Source of the DNA: Methanobacterium sp.
Lineage (GTDB): Archaea; Methanobacteriota; Methanobacteria; Methanobacteriales; Methanobacteriaceae
Direction of reading: 5' to 3'
DNA: 64,000 bases
Assembly (NCBI RefSeq): GCF_038562635.1
Contig: NZ_JBCFBO010000001.1
Location: 1,714,643-1,778,642 of the forward strand
Shown: positions 17,455 through 26,282 of the stretch, one piece after another
How the letters are laid out: every line of letters begins with the position of its first letter
Numbering within the stretch: position 1 is the first letter of the stretch
Program-made: the position numbers and the translations under genes
Notes under the pieces: generated by a model
What the model was told of the DNA's origin: nothing
Databases searched by the model: none
Seen by the model: only the letters and a program-made list of their open reading frames with translations

Positions 17455-18030
17455 ATGGCATTGAAAAATATCTTTAAAATATTTTTAATGGCCATTATTG
17501 TAATGGGCATTTTAAATTTTTCTTATGCAGACTCCGGACCTGCAGTAGGTCCTAATCAAGCTAAAAATACAGCACAAAATTATCTAAACTCACATAACTT
17601 GCCATATACTGCAATAACTCCTAACTGGAATGCGTGGAAAGTCAAAGTCAAAAATGTTAAAACAGGCTCAGCAAAATGGATAACCGTCGATGAAGCCAAA
17701 AAAGATAGCTCCGATTTCGGAGGACCGGGCAGATATAAAGGTGTTTCAGGCCACAATACAACATGGGCCGTACAGGTTAATAAAAAGAACGGAAAAACCG
17801 TTGGAAATATTTACATAGATGCTGAAAACGGTAAAATTCTAAAAGCCAGTATATATCCAGTATTTCAGACCAGTGATCCTCCAACCAATGCCGTTGGTAC
17901 TGTTAATAAAGCCCATTCAGCCAATCAAAATTCTCAAGGATCATCAGGACATAATGCAGGAATTATATACAGCATACTCCTTCTGATTAGTACAATTAGT
18001 GTGGGATACTTTGTATACACTAGAATATGA
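17455..18030 (+). CDS. PepSY-like membrane-anchored protein, paralogue 2
   Basis: This 191-residue protein has the same layout as its neighbours: signal peptide (FKIFLMAIIVMGILNFSYADSGP), NQAKNTAQNYLNSHNLPY, KTGSAKWITVDEAK, FGGPGRY, WAVQVNKKNGKTVGNIYID, a Ser/Asn-rich linker and a C-terminal membrane helix. The ATG directly abuts GGAGGG, leaving no spacer. The in-frame TTG at 17461 has seven bases of spacing and may be the real start. Upstream sequence (AATAATAATCTAA) resembles that of paralogue 3, so the promoter was probably duplicated with the gene. Function is inferred only from the PepSY-like pattern. Confidence 0.7.
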   Translation: MALKNIFKIFLMAIIVMGILNFSYADSGPAVGPNQAKNTAQNYLNSHNLPYTAITPNWNAWKVKVKNVKTGSAKWITVDEAKKDSSDFGGPGRYKGVSGHNTTWAVQVNKKNGKTVGNIYIDAENGKILKASIYPVFQTSDPPTNAVGTVNKAHSANQNSQGSSGHNAGIIYSILLLISTISVGYFVYTRI

Positions 18031-18164
18031 TGATAAACCCTCTTTTTTAACTTCTTTTATTTTCTAATATAGATCTATATTCATTTGATGGAAAATAATG
18101 ACTTAACGACAATATTTATTACAGACCAAATCCAATAATAACCTAACAAATATATAGGGGGTTC

Positions 18165-18749
18165 ATGGCATTGAAAAATATCTTTAAAATATTTTTAATA
18201 ACTATTTTTATAATTGGAATTTTAAATTTTGCCTACGCTGATTCAGGGCCTACTATTGGTGCCAATCAAGCTAAAACAATAGCTCAAAACTACCTGAATA
18301 CGCATAATTTACCTTACACCGCAGTAACTCCGGGCTGGAATGATTGGAAAACTAAAGTAAAAGATACAAAGACTGGCGAAGTAAAATGGATACCTCAAAG
18401 TGAAGCCAAAGGAGATAGTCCTGATTTCGGTGGACCTGGTAGATATGAATGGGTTTCTGGTTATAACTCTTCATGGGTTGTACAGGTTAATGAAAAAAAT
18501 GGAAAAAACGTTGGAAGAATTTATATAGATTCAGAAAATGGTAATGTTCTAAAAGCAATTTTAGATCCTGTATCCACAACTAACAATAACCAGTCAACAT
18601 CAGCCAATGCAACTAACGCTGTTAATCCTGTCAATACAACCAATCAAGCTTCTCAAGGGCAAACAAACAACACAGGACTTATAATTGGCGTGATCATTCT
18701 ACTTATTGTGGTAGGTGTCGGCTACTGGATGTATAGTAGAAGAGGTTAA
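18165..18749 (+). CDS. PepSY-like membrane-anchored protein, paralogue 3
   Basis: This 194-residue protein is the closest relative of paralogue 2. Both begin MALKNIFKIFL and share the FGGPGRYxxVSGxN segment. The signal peptide is followed by ANQAKTIAQNYLNTHNLPY, WIPQSEAKGD, WVVQVNEKNGKNVGRIYID, a Thr/Asn/Gln linker and the final helix LIIGVIILLIVVGVGYWMY with SRRG tail. AGGGGG lies just upstream, and TTG at 18171 is an alternative start. The DNA around the first 35 codons is strongly conserved with paralogue 2, which indicates relatively recent tandem duplication. It follows paralogue 2 after 134 bp. Confidence 0.7.
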   Translation: MALKNIFKIFLITIFIIGILNFAYADSGPTIGANQAKTIAQNYLNTHNLPYTAVTPGWNDWKTKVKDTKTGEVKWIPQSEAKGDSPDFGGPGRYEWVSGYNSSWVVQVNEKNGKNVGRIYIDSENGNVLKAILDPVSTTNNNQSTSANATNAVNPVNTTNQASQGQTNNTGLIIGVIILLIVVGVGYWMYSRRG

Positions 18750-19080
18750 ATCCTCATCTCAACTTTTTTAGACAATTATGTTAATTTTGATTATACCTCA
18801 AATTAGATTCTAAATCCCACTATTTAACGCTGCCAGTATATAATACTACTTAAAAACTCATTATATTTCTGTATTAAATCACGGTACTTTTAATGCTTAA
18901 TAAATCTTTTTTTCAGATATATAACTCCAATATTCTTTTAAAACGATCCTAAATAGCCATAAATTCTATTAATTGGTTTTAATTAAGCATTTCCATGTAA
19001 ATATAAATAATCATTTAATAGGAAACTTTATTAATAGAGTAAGTTAACACTAACTTAACAAATTCAAAGGAATGAATTCA
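18750..19080. other. AT-rich intergenic region before PepSY paralogue 4
   Basis: There is no coding potential. T-rich sequence after 18749 may terminate paralogue 3. An inverted pair AAGTTAACAC / TAACTT near 19041-19058 lies just upstream of the RBS of paralogue 4. Nothing else was seen. Confidence 0.45.
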
Positions 19081-19668
19081 ATGACATTTAGAGATATTTT
19101 AAAAATATTTTTAGTAATGATTTTAGTGATAGGAACTTTAAATTTCATTTATGCTAATGGAGGACCTGTAGTTGGTGAAAATCAAGCTAGAACATCTGCT
19201 CAAAGTTATCTAAACTCCCATAACCTACCTTACTCTGCTATTAATCCCAAATGGGATGATTTGAAAGTTAAAGTGAACGATATGAAAACTGGAGAAGTAA
19301 AATGGATGCCCATAAGTGTAGTCGACGAAGATCAGTTTAATTCCACCGGAAAAACTAGATATGAGATAATTGATGATTATCCTGTCTGGATGATACAGAT
19401 CAATGATAAAAATGGAAAAAACGTTGGACAAATCCATGTAGACTACAATACTGGAGAAGTCCTGAAAGTAAATGTGGATCCAGTGCCCTTAAATAGTCAA
19501 AAAGAATCAAAACCAGCTAATTTTACCCATGCAGCCAATACCACTGCAGCAATTCTTCCAGAACCATCAAACGATAATATTGGATTTAATATGGGGTTTA
19601 TACTTAGCTCGATTATTCTGATCATTGTGGTAGGTACTGGTTACTGGGCATATATTAAAAGAGGTTAA
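19081..19668 (+). CDS. PepSY-like membrane-anchored protein, paralogue 4
   Basis: From ATG 19081 the protein has 195 residues. An ATG three codons upstream (19072) is less likely because AAAGGA (19066-19071) would directly abut it. The architecture is signal peptide (DILKIFLVMILVIGTLNFIYANGGP), ENQARTSAQSYLNSHNLPY, KTGEVKWMPIS, WMIQINDKNGKNVGQIHVD, linker and C-terminal helix with IKRG tail. This copy is the most diverged. The FGGPGRY segment is replaced by FNSTGKTRYEI, and the fold-ending IYID by IHVD. It converges on the UbiD gene. Confidence 0.68.
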   Translation: MTFRDILKIFLVMILVIGTLNFIYANGGPVVGENQARTSAQSYLNSHNLPYSAINPKWDDLKVKVNDMKTGEVKWMPISVVDEDQFNSTGKTRYEIIDDYPVWMIQINDKNGKNVGQIHVDYNTGEVLKVNVDPVPLNSQKESKPANFTHAANTTAAILPEPSNDNIGFNMGFILSSIILIIVVGTGYWAYIKRG

Positions 19669-19723
19669 ATCCTCATTTTTGACTTTTTCATTAGGAAAGA
19701 AGAAAAAATAATGTTTAATTAGC

Positions 19724-21010
19724 TTATTCCGAAAAACTAACCCTCTTAAATTTCTCCAACTTGTCCAAAGGCTTAGTTGCATCCACTCCAATCTTAGTAG
19801 TGGTACCATCAGGCTTTGCACAAGGGTCAAGTGAAGAACCTCTAGCTCCAGGAACTATCATGATATCATCATCACCTTTAACACGTGTTGCAATAGCATA
19901 TTCAAGATCTTCAGGATTGAAAATATCAACATCCTCATCTACGACAATAGCATGTTTTAAGGAGGGATGAGCTGCAAGCGCTGCCATCAAAACATTTTTA
20001 CCGTCACCCTGAGTTTGTTTCTTTATAGAAACTGCTGCATGAAGCCAGCAGCAGCCGCCTTCAGTTAAAACAACATTTTGAACTGTTGGAACTGTGTTTA
20101 AAACAGCATTATAAATCCTTGGTTCTTGTGGAAGGCCCTGTAAAAGTCTGTGTTCAAATCCAGCAGGCATTATAGCGTGATAGAAAGGATCTTTCTTGTA
20201 ATGGATTTTATTAAGTTTTATAATTGGTTCATCTCTCACAACATCATAAGTATCTGTTAAATCTACAAATGGACCTTCAGGTTCTCTTTCGTGGGGTAAA
20301 ATTTTACCTTCCATTATTATTTCCGCATCTGGCACGTCTAAATCAACAGATTCGCACTTTATAAGTTTCATATTTCCATTATGGAAATTATTTGCAACTT
20401 CAAGCTCATCTGTTGTAATTGGAACAGAGGTGGTTGTTGCGAGAAGTGTTGCAGGATGCATACCTATTGCAATAGCAATATCAAGCGGTTTATCCATTTC
20501 TTCCGCTTTTTTATAGTAAGTATAAAGATTTCTTGGGACTATCCTTATTCCAAGTTTATCTTTTCCAGAAACAAGCATTCTATGAATTGAAGCATTCCTT
20601 ATTCCAGTTTCCGGATCTTTTGCTATTACAACTCCAGCAGTCATATAAGCCCCGCCGTCTTTTTTGTAGTAAGTTGGTACTGGAATTTTACTTAAATCTG
20701 GTTCTTTTTGAGTATTGAAGTTTTCTTTGACATTTTCAACATTTTTAATAGGTATAGGGTTCTCTGTGGCTTTCATTATCCGTTTTGTAATTTCAGGTAC
20801 TGTAACTGAAATTCCACGTGCAATCTTATCCCTAGTGTTGCAAATACCAGATATGATCTTCATATCATAGCCTTTAACATTTTCAAAGATCAATACATCC
20901 TTTGGATGTTCCCTTAAAATCTTCGCGACTTCATATTCAGCAGATACTTCCTTCTCAACCGTTATAACCTTAAAATCTTCTTCAAGAACCAGATTCAAAA
21001 ATTCTCTCAT
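19724..21010 (-). CDS. UbiD-family decarboxylase, probably anhydromevalonate phosphate decarboxylase
   Basis: This roughly 428-residue UbiD-fold protein uses prenylated FMN. Recognisable blocks are IHRMLVSGKDKLGIRIVPRN, IGMHPATLLA, the catalytic-region EREPEGPFVDLTDTY and VPGARGSSLDPCA. The short, UbiX-independent-looking archaeal group to which it seems to belong includes the decarboxylase of the modified archaeal mevalonate pathway. That enzyme converts trans-anhydromevalonate 5-phosphate to isopentenyl phosphate. This role is inferred from family membership, not shown here. The DUF35 protein at 5.5 kb would serve the same pathway earlier. I start at the ATG at 21010. A TTG at 21019 is also in frame. 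A tiny membrane protein gene lies 19 bp upstream. Confidence 0.82.
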   Translation of the reverse strand: MREFLNLVLEEDFKVITVEKEVSAEYEVAKILREHPKDVLIFENVKGYDMKIISGICNTRDKIARGISVTVPEITKRIMKATENPIPIKNVENVKENFNTQKEPDLSKIPVPTYYKKDGGAYMTAGVVIAKDPETGIRNASIHRMLVSGKDKLGIRIVPRNLYTYYKKAEEMDKPLDIAIAIGMHPATLLATTTSVPITTDELEVANNFHNGNMKLIKCESVDLDVPDAEIIMEGKILPHEREPEGPFVDLTDTYDVVRDEPIIKLNKIHYKKDPFYHAIMPAGFEHRLLQGLPQEPRIYNAVLNTVPTVQNVVLTEGGCCWLHAAVSIKKQTQGDGKNVLMAALAAHPSLKHAIVVDEDVDIFNPEDLEYAIATRVKGDDDIMIVPGARGSSLDPCAKPDGTTTKIGVDATKPLDKLEKFKRVSFSE

Positions 21011-21028
21011 AACTACCAACCCACGAAT

Positions 21029-21160
21029 TTAATTACCAAAAATCGCTGCTGTAATCATTATAATTACAATAACTGCAATTCCTAACCATATTTGCTTTAC
21101 AGAACAGCCACCGCCACCTGTTTGACAAGTATTAGCACAGTTCTCATCTTTTTCCTTCAT
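21029..21160 (-). CDS. 43-residue single-pass membrane protein with Cys/Gly head
   Basis: ATG at 21160 starts a 43-codon frame. A short polar head contains three Cys (MKEKDENCANTCQTGGGGC), followed by a membrane helix (IWLGIAVIVIIMITAAIF). It fills the gap between purE and the UbiD gene on the same strand, 21 bp after purE and 19 bp before ubiD, so it is probably part of that operon. The head could bind a metal or Fe-S cluster or be lipid-modified. No named family is recognised. Confidence 0.6.
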   Translation of the reverse strand: MKEKDENCANTCQTGGGGCSVKQIWLGIAVIVIIMITAAIFGN

Positions 21161-21181
21161 TTTTATCCATATAATTATAAT

Positions 21182-22195
21182 TTACTCAATATTTCCTTTA
21201 AACCGTATTATATCAGTTTCAACACTTTTATTTGTGATTCCGAGCATTTCAGCAGCTAAAATAGCAGCGTTTCCTCCATTATCTATTCCTACTGTTGCAA
21301 CAGGTACTCCTGGAGGCATGTTAACCATTGAAAGTAGCGCGTCCATTCCTTCAAGTCTAATTGAACATGGGACTCCTATAACTGGTTTTTCTGTATATGC
21401 TACAATAGCTCCAGTAACATGCGCCGATAGTCCAGTTAGAGCTATAAAAAGCTTAGCATTTTTAACTTTCTTTAACTGGTCTTCAAACTTTTTAGAATGT
21501 CTTACAGGAGATATAACACTGAAATCATAGGATACATCCATTTTATCCAGGAAATTAGTGGTTTTCCGAGCAAATTTGATATCTGAATGACTTCCAGCAA
21601 TTACCGCTACATCCAGATCATCATATGAATCTAAATCTTGTTCTTCAGCAGAATCATCGTTTTTAAATTCCTGAGCATCAAATAACAATGGGGAATAATA
21701 GCTACCATTAACCTTTTCAAGAAGTTTGCTTTCGTCTTTATTTACTTTTTCAAAGAAAGAGCTCCTCATTGATGAAACTCTTTTTCTTACCTCTTCATCA
21801 TGGATTCCAATTATCTGTGCGGCAAGTAGTGCCCCATTGTCTCCACGATCTATTCCAACGGTAGCAACCGGTGCTCCAAATGGCATTTGAACTGATGCAT
21901 AAAGCGCGTCGAGCCCGCCTACTTTAACATCTACAGGTACCCCCACCACAGGTTTATGAGTATTCGCTGCCATTATTCCAGGTAAGTGGGCTGAAAGTCC
22001 AGCAATTCCCATAAATACTTCTATTCCATTTTTAGTAGATTCTGTTACAATTTTTTTAACTTTTTCGTGCGTTCTGTGTGCTGAAGCTACTTTAATATCA
22101 TAAGGAATACATAACGTTTCCAATATATCTATAGCCTTTTTTGCTATAGAAAAATCAGATGAACTTCCCAGTAATATCATAACTCTTGGTTTCAT
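21182..22195 (-). CDS. purE: PurE with two fused AIR-carboxylase domains
   Basis: This 337-residue protein consists of two PurE domains in tandem (about 1-155 and 195-330) joined by an acidic linker (SAEEQDLDSYDDLD). PurE acts on the carboxylation of aminoimidazole ribonucleotide in purine synthesis. Domain 1 keeps LLGSSSDF, the catalytic SAHRT (H40) and GIAGLSAHLPG. Domain 2 keeps GSHSDIKFA and LTGLSAHVTG, but the SAHR position reads SPVRHS, so its catalytic His is lost or shifted. Tandem PurE is known in Methanobacteriales. Domain 2 may serve for oligomer assembly. The gene reads away from the hairpin-bearing divergent promoter at 22231-22307. Confidence 0.9.
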   Translation of the reverse strand: MKPRVMILLGSSSDFSIAKKAIDILETLCIPYDIKVASAHRTHEKVKKIVTESTKNGIEVFMGIAGLSAHLPGIMAANTHKPVVGVPVDVKVGGLDALYASVQMPFGAPVATVGIDRGDNGALLAAQIIGIHDEEVRKRVSSMRSSFFEKVNKDESKLLEKVNGSYYSPLLFDAQEFKNDDSAEEQDLDSYDDLDVAVIAGSHSDIKFARKTTNFLDKMDVSYDFSVISPVRHSKKFEDQLKKVKNAKLFIALTGLSAHVTGAIVAYTEKPVIGVPCSIRLEGMDALLSMVNMPPGVPVATVGIDNGGNAAILAAEMLGITNKSVETDIIRFKGNIE

Positions 22196-22230
22196 TTTAC
22201 ACCTTCAAATATCTAATAACATTAATTTTT

Positions 22231-22307
22231 TATAATGAAAATAAGAAATTTTCATATGTTAAAAAATTGGGAATTTTTTACAATGAAAATAAGAAATTTT
22301 CATATGT
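22231..22307. promoter_or_regulatory. Duplicated 29-bp palindromic element in divergent purE promoter
   Basis: A 29-bp sequence occurs at 22231-22259 and again at 22279-22307 with one mismatch. Each contains a perfect inverted repeat ATGAAAAT-AAGAA-ATTTTCAT (22235-22255 and 22283-22303). Between them lies a third hairpin, AAAAAATT-GGG-AATTTTTT. The set lies between purE (leftward) and the glycosyltransferase gene (rightward). It could be a pair of operators or a small, uniform relative of the palindrome arrays. Confidence 0.6.
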
Positions 22308-22402
22308 GAGAAAGTAAATAGGTATTTCAGATATTTCAATATAACTCGCATTATTTATAAAATTTGATGTAAATATCAACATTGGAAATTGAGGTGTACA
22401 TT

Positions 22403-24118
22403 TTGTCATGGCTTATCCTACTTTTCGTCTTACTAGTGGCATCCATCAAAAACAGAGGTTCAGAAACAAAAATGACAGTATCTATCGTAATTCCGGCTTA
22501 TAATGAATCTAAAACTATAGAAAAAGTGATCGGTGTTATAAATAGTTTAGATTGTGTCAATGAAATAATTGTCGTCGATGACGGATCTTCAGATGATACC
22601 TCAAGTATTGCGCAAAAAGCAGGAGCAACAGTTATACTCCACTCTAAAAACAAAGGAAAAGGTGCAGCTATAAAAACTGGTTTTGAAAATTCAAATGGGG
22701 ATGTTGTCGCCTTCATTGATGCAGATTTGAAAAATTTAACCGCAAGACAAGTGGAAAAAATCATCGAACCCATATTAGATGGAAAAGCAGACGTGACCAA
22801 AACAAAATTCAAACGAAAAGCAGGAAGAGTGACAGAATTAACCGCCAAACCACTTTTAAATTTCTTTTTCCCAGAATTAAAATATGATCAGCCTTTAAGT
22901 GGACAATTTGCAGCGAAAAAAAGTTTCTTAAGTAAGATAAAGTTTGAAGAAGATTATGGGGTAGACATTGGAATCGTGCTGGACGCTGATGTTAGGGGAA
23001 TGAGGATAAAAGAAGTAGACATAGGTGAAATTGAACACGTACATTCATCCATTGAAGGCCTGAATAAAATGGCCAATGAAGTTGTAAGGACTATTGTAGA
23101 CCGTGCGATGTCATACGGTAGGTTTTCCATGATGGATGACTTGGGAAAAAACATAAGAATGGCCATTTTAGGACTTTCACTTATAACTTTAGGGCTTTTC
23201 TCCATATTTTTCGTTAACAAAATTCCAATGGATATAGGACTAGTAATTCTAGTATCCGGGCTAATAATTGCCATTTATTATGGCGTACTTCTCGTAAAAA
23301 GGACAGCAAATATTCTTTCAAAATCCAGTGGAAGACTCCCCACATTAAAGTCATTATTTTATATGCACTTTCCGATTCTTATTTCCGGATTAATACTATT
23401 AACTATGATATCCACATTTGTAGGATATGTAAGCATAGATGATGGGACAATATCAATACAGCCAGCTTCAGGAAATCTCGTGCTAATAGGTCCTAATGGT
23501 TTACAATTAGAATCAAGAGGACCTTATACAGTAGATAGCGCCCTTGAGAATGAGTATAGCATATTCAGGGTTCCATCCAGCGCTATGAAAACATTAGGCT
23601 TGAACTATGGAGATTCCATATATATATTTAACAAAAAATACACTACACGTCCAACTATACAGGGAGAAGACAATATATTAAGAATGCCAAGAGATGCACG
23701 AACATATCTCGGAGTGGACACAAGAACTGTCATATTAGATAGTAATCTCCGAAATATCTTCAATAATATATATATTGAAAGATCCCTACCAGTACAGGGA
23801 AATATTAGCGACATATCCATTATTGAAGGAGCTATAATTAAATCAGATTATCAAAACGGCAGAATAGTAAATATATACGTTGATAACCAGAAGGTTGCAA
23901 CAACATCAGGAGTCCTCAAAGATGGGACTTACAGCATCTACATTAACAACATGAAGGATCGTACCATTTACGTCAATAATAACGATGCTAAAGATAATAC
24001 TACTCTTTACTGGGGCAATCATACCATAAAAATAGAAATTGGAGGACAAGTTAATTCTAATTTCGAATTTGCAACATCAGATCGAGGCAAATTTTTAAAT
24101 ATATTCTTAAGTAAATGA
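22403..24118 (+). CDS. Membrane GT2 glycosyltransferase with beta-rich outer domain
   Basis: The proposed start is TTG at 22403, six bases after GAGGTG. A TTG at 22382 and GTG at 22394 are in-frame alternatives. From 22403 the protein has about 571 residues. It has an N-terminal helix, then a GT-A glycosyltransferase 2 domain (about 25-235) with VSIVIPAYNES, EIIVVDDGSSDDT and the DxD-type AFIDADL. Three or four membrane segments follow at about 250-360, then a roughly 200-residue beta-rich part. The latter contains two AbrB-like stretches (FRVPSSAMKTLGLNYGDSIY and RMPRDARTYLGV) and is predicted to be outside. The GT resembles dolichyl-phosphate/glucosyl-type transferases. Donor and acceptor are unknown. 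Confidence 0.78.
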   Translation: MSWLILLFVLLVASIKNRGSETKMTVSIVIPAYNESKTIEKVIGVINSLDCVNEIIVVDDGSSDDTSSIAQKAGATVILHSKNKGKGAAIKTGFENSNGDVVAFIDADLKNLTARQVEKIIEPILDGKADVTKTKFKRKAGRVTELTAKPLLNFFFPELKYDQPLSGQFAAKKSFLSKIKFEEDYGVDIGIVLDADVRGMRIKEVDIGEIEHVHSSIEGLNKMANEVVRTIVDRAMSYGRFSMMDDLGKNIRMAILGLSLITLGLFSIFFVNKIPMDIGLVILVSGLIIAIYYGVLLVKRTANILSKSSGRLPTLKSLFYMHFPILISGLILLTMISTFVGYVSIDDGTISIQPASGNLVLIGPNGLQLESRGPYTVDSALENEYSIFRVPSSAMKTLGLNYGDSIYIFNKKYTTRPTIQGEDNILRMPRDARTYLGVDTRTVILDSNLRNIFNNIYIERSLPVQGNISDISIIEGAIIKSDYQNGRIVNIYVDNQKVATTSGVLKDGTYSIYINNMKDRTIYVNNNDAKDNTTLYWGNHTIKIEIGGQVNSNFEFATSDRGKFLNIFLSK

Positions 24119-24146
24119 GTTTAGAATCTCATTTACCTTTAAAAAA

Positions 24147-25079
24147 TCAATAATAAACTTTTACGGCTTCTTCTATATCATTGTAAAGTCCTAATGCTGC
24201 AAGAGCCCCTATTTTACCATGAGAACCTGTAACTTCAATAAGTTCTATTCCAAGTTCTTTTGCAGTTTTTTCAGCCTCTTCAAGGGACATCATGGACTGT
24301 TTAGTTGCCATTGAATATTCTCTCAGCTTTTCAGGAATTTTAATGCCATCTAAAATTGCCATTGAAGTCTTTTGAGATAGGGTACTTTCTTTAAATAGTT
24401 CTCGTGCTTCTTCAATTAATTTATCTCGTTCACCGGGTTTAACAGCGAAAACAAGTGCTATAGCAACGCAATTTTGAGTTTTATTTGGATTGTGAGGATA
24501 TAACTGCACAATAACATGATTTATATATTCAAATCCCCTTTTACTTAGTTCAACTCCGACGTTATTAGCTAAAGTCCATGTGGCCCCTTTTTCCTTAGTA
24601 TCAGTGTCATCAATTCCAATTACAACTTTTTGAAGTTTAGGAGTTACAACAGCAGCCCTTCCAACCTTTGAACCACCACCAATATCGTAAAGTTCAACTC
24701 TTTTAACCCCTTTTGCCATTCCCCGGCACATTGCAGCCCCAACTCCTGCTCCAGCCAGACCTGCATGAGTTACTTTTACTTCATCCCCTTCAACAGATAC
24801 TTCTTCGATCCCTGCAGCAGAAAAACTTGGTTTAAGATTTAAATCGGTTTTTCCAACGTCTACAAGATATGTATGTTTGTTTCCATCTCTTTCTGCACTT
24901 TTTACCAGATCACTTGACCTTTCATATTGATAGACCATCCATTGTGAGCCCCCAATACAGGGATGATATTCAACAATTTCTACCATATCATCGTCAACCA
25001 TGGTTAAAATCTTTTTATATGGGGCTACCCATGGGTCTTTAAATCTCTCTTTTAAGTCGTCAGGGGTTACTATTTCCAT
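24147..25079 (-). CDS. Methanogenesis marker protein 11
   Basis: This 310-residue protein matches the methanogen-specific marker 11 family as I recall it. The N-terminal part contains YHPCIGGSQWMVYQY and a glycine-rich ATHAGLAGAGVGAAMCRG-type region. The middle has VVIGIDDTDTKEKGATWTL, a motif shared with the ATPase domain of TiaS (tRNA-Ile agmatinylcytidine synthetase). The C-terminus ends TGSHGKIGALAALGLY. The IDDTD motif suggests nucleotide and metal binding, but the biochemical role is unknown. Marker proteins are found across methanogens and often serve cofactor assembly or modification of methyl-CoM reductase. The gene ends only 28 bp from the convergent glycosyltransferase stop. Confidence 0.82.
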   Translation of the reverse strand: MEIVTPDDLKERFKDPWVAPYKKILTMVDDDMVEIVEYHPCIGGSQWMVYQYERSSDLVKSAERDGNKHTYLVDVGKTDLNLKPSFSAAGIEEVSVEGDEVKVTHAGLAGAGVGAAMCRGMAKGVKRVELYDIGGGSKVGRAAVVTPKLQKVVIGIDDTDTKEKGATWTLANNVGVELSKRGFEYINHVIVQLYPHNPNKTQNCVAIALVFAVKPGERDKLIEEARELFKESTLSQKTSMAILDGIKIPEKLREYSMATKQSMMSLEEAEKTAKELGIELIEVTGSHGKIGALAALGLYNDIEEAVKVYY

Positions 25080-25452
25080 TTAATAATCACCTAATATTGT
25101 AATTAATTAGTTCTGATTGGTTCATAGTTAAATTAATTATAAATAACAATTTACAGGAAAATTTGCTGATTCTTGTTGTGTCCTGCAAAATTGTTTAATA
25201 ATCAATGTGTACTGTTTTGAATTTACTGCTATGTAATATATTAATTTTGGATTTTCAAATTGATCATGTGTCATGCAACTTAAAGTGTTGTTATTTTAAA
25301 TGATTATGTTGCTTTGAAAGCACGTTAACGCATTATATTGTATAAAATCATCCAAAAAGAGTATTTATGACCATGTTATAAAAAAATGTTGCAAAATAAT
25401 GATATTTAGACTTAAAAATAATTCATTAAAATTATTAAAATAAAGAGAAAGA
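25080..25452. other. AT-rich intergenic region between mmp11 and ribH
   Basis: These 373 bp have no coding potential and no array hairpins. A weak inverted pair AATTTGC / GCAAAATT lies near 25158-25190. The left part should hold the mmp11 promoter and the right part the T-rich end of ribH. Nothing else was seen. Confidence 0.45.
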
Positions 25453-25863
<411 letters not shown>

Positions 25864-25975
25864 TATTTTTCCTCCATTTCAAGTATAATTAATCTCAAAA
25901 TTTTGTGAAATAAATAAAAATTCATTTAAAATGAACTTATTTTATCATACATATAATATTTAACTATTAATTTAA

Positions 25976-26062
25976 TTATATTGCACTTAATACAGCAATT
26001 GCAACAACCCATACCACCATTATTACAATTATAAATATTGCTATGGCTCTTGTTCTATCCAT
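25976..26062 (-). CDS. 28-residue single-pass membrane miniprotein
   Basis: ATG at 26062 follows a strong GGAGGT seven bases away. The frame encodes MDRTRAIAIFIIVIMVVWVV and eight more hydrophobic residues before TAA. It has a basic head and one membrane helix. The RBS and clean helix make translation plausible. Array D begins directly upstream, so its promoter would have to lie in or beyond the array, or it is co-transcribed with the cysteine desulfurase gene. No family is known to me. Confidence 0.5.
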   Translation of the reverse strand: MDRTRAIAIFIIVIMVVWVVAIAVLSAI

Positions 26063-26077
26063 ATTTTAACCTCCAAA

Positions 26078-26282
26078 AAATTTTATTTTTTGGGCCCTCG
26101 AAATCCTCAAAAATCGATGAATTTCGATTTTTGGGAGTTAGAAAAATGCAAGGCATTTTTCTAAAATTCAGAGAATTTCGGGGCATGTGAAAATCACAGA
26201 TTTTCACGGTTGCAAAACTGAAAGTTTTGCAAACATCAAAACGAAGTTTTGAATGTTTCGGAAAATTCAAAATGAATTTTCC
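26078..26282. repeat. Modular palindrome array D
   Basis: The hairpins include AGAAAAATG/CATTTTTCT-type (about 26140-26162), GTGAAAATC/GATTTTCAC (26187-26207), GCAAAAC/GTTTTGC (26212-26230), CAAAAC/GTTTTG and GGAAAATTC/GAATTTTCC (26260-26282). An outer pair GCCCTCGAAAT (left) and ATTTCGGGGC (right, ends about 26184) encloses the first two, so the array is nested. Linkers GCAT, GGTT and AAACATC at 26184-26237 match arrays C and H although the stems differ. The last hairpin ends exactly one base before the stop codon of the cysteine desulfurase gene and could serve in its transcript end. Confidence 0.85.
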
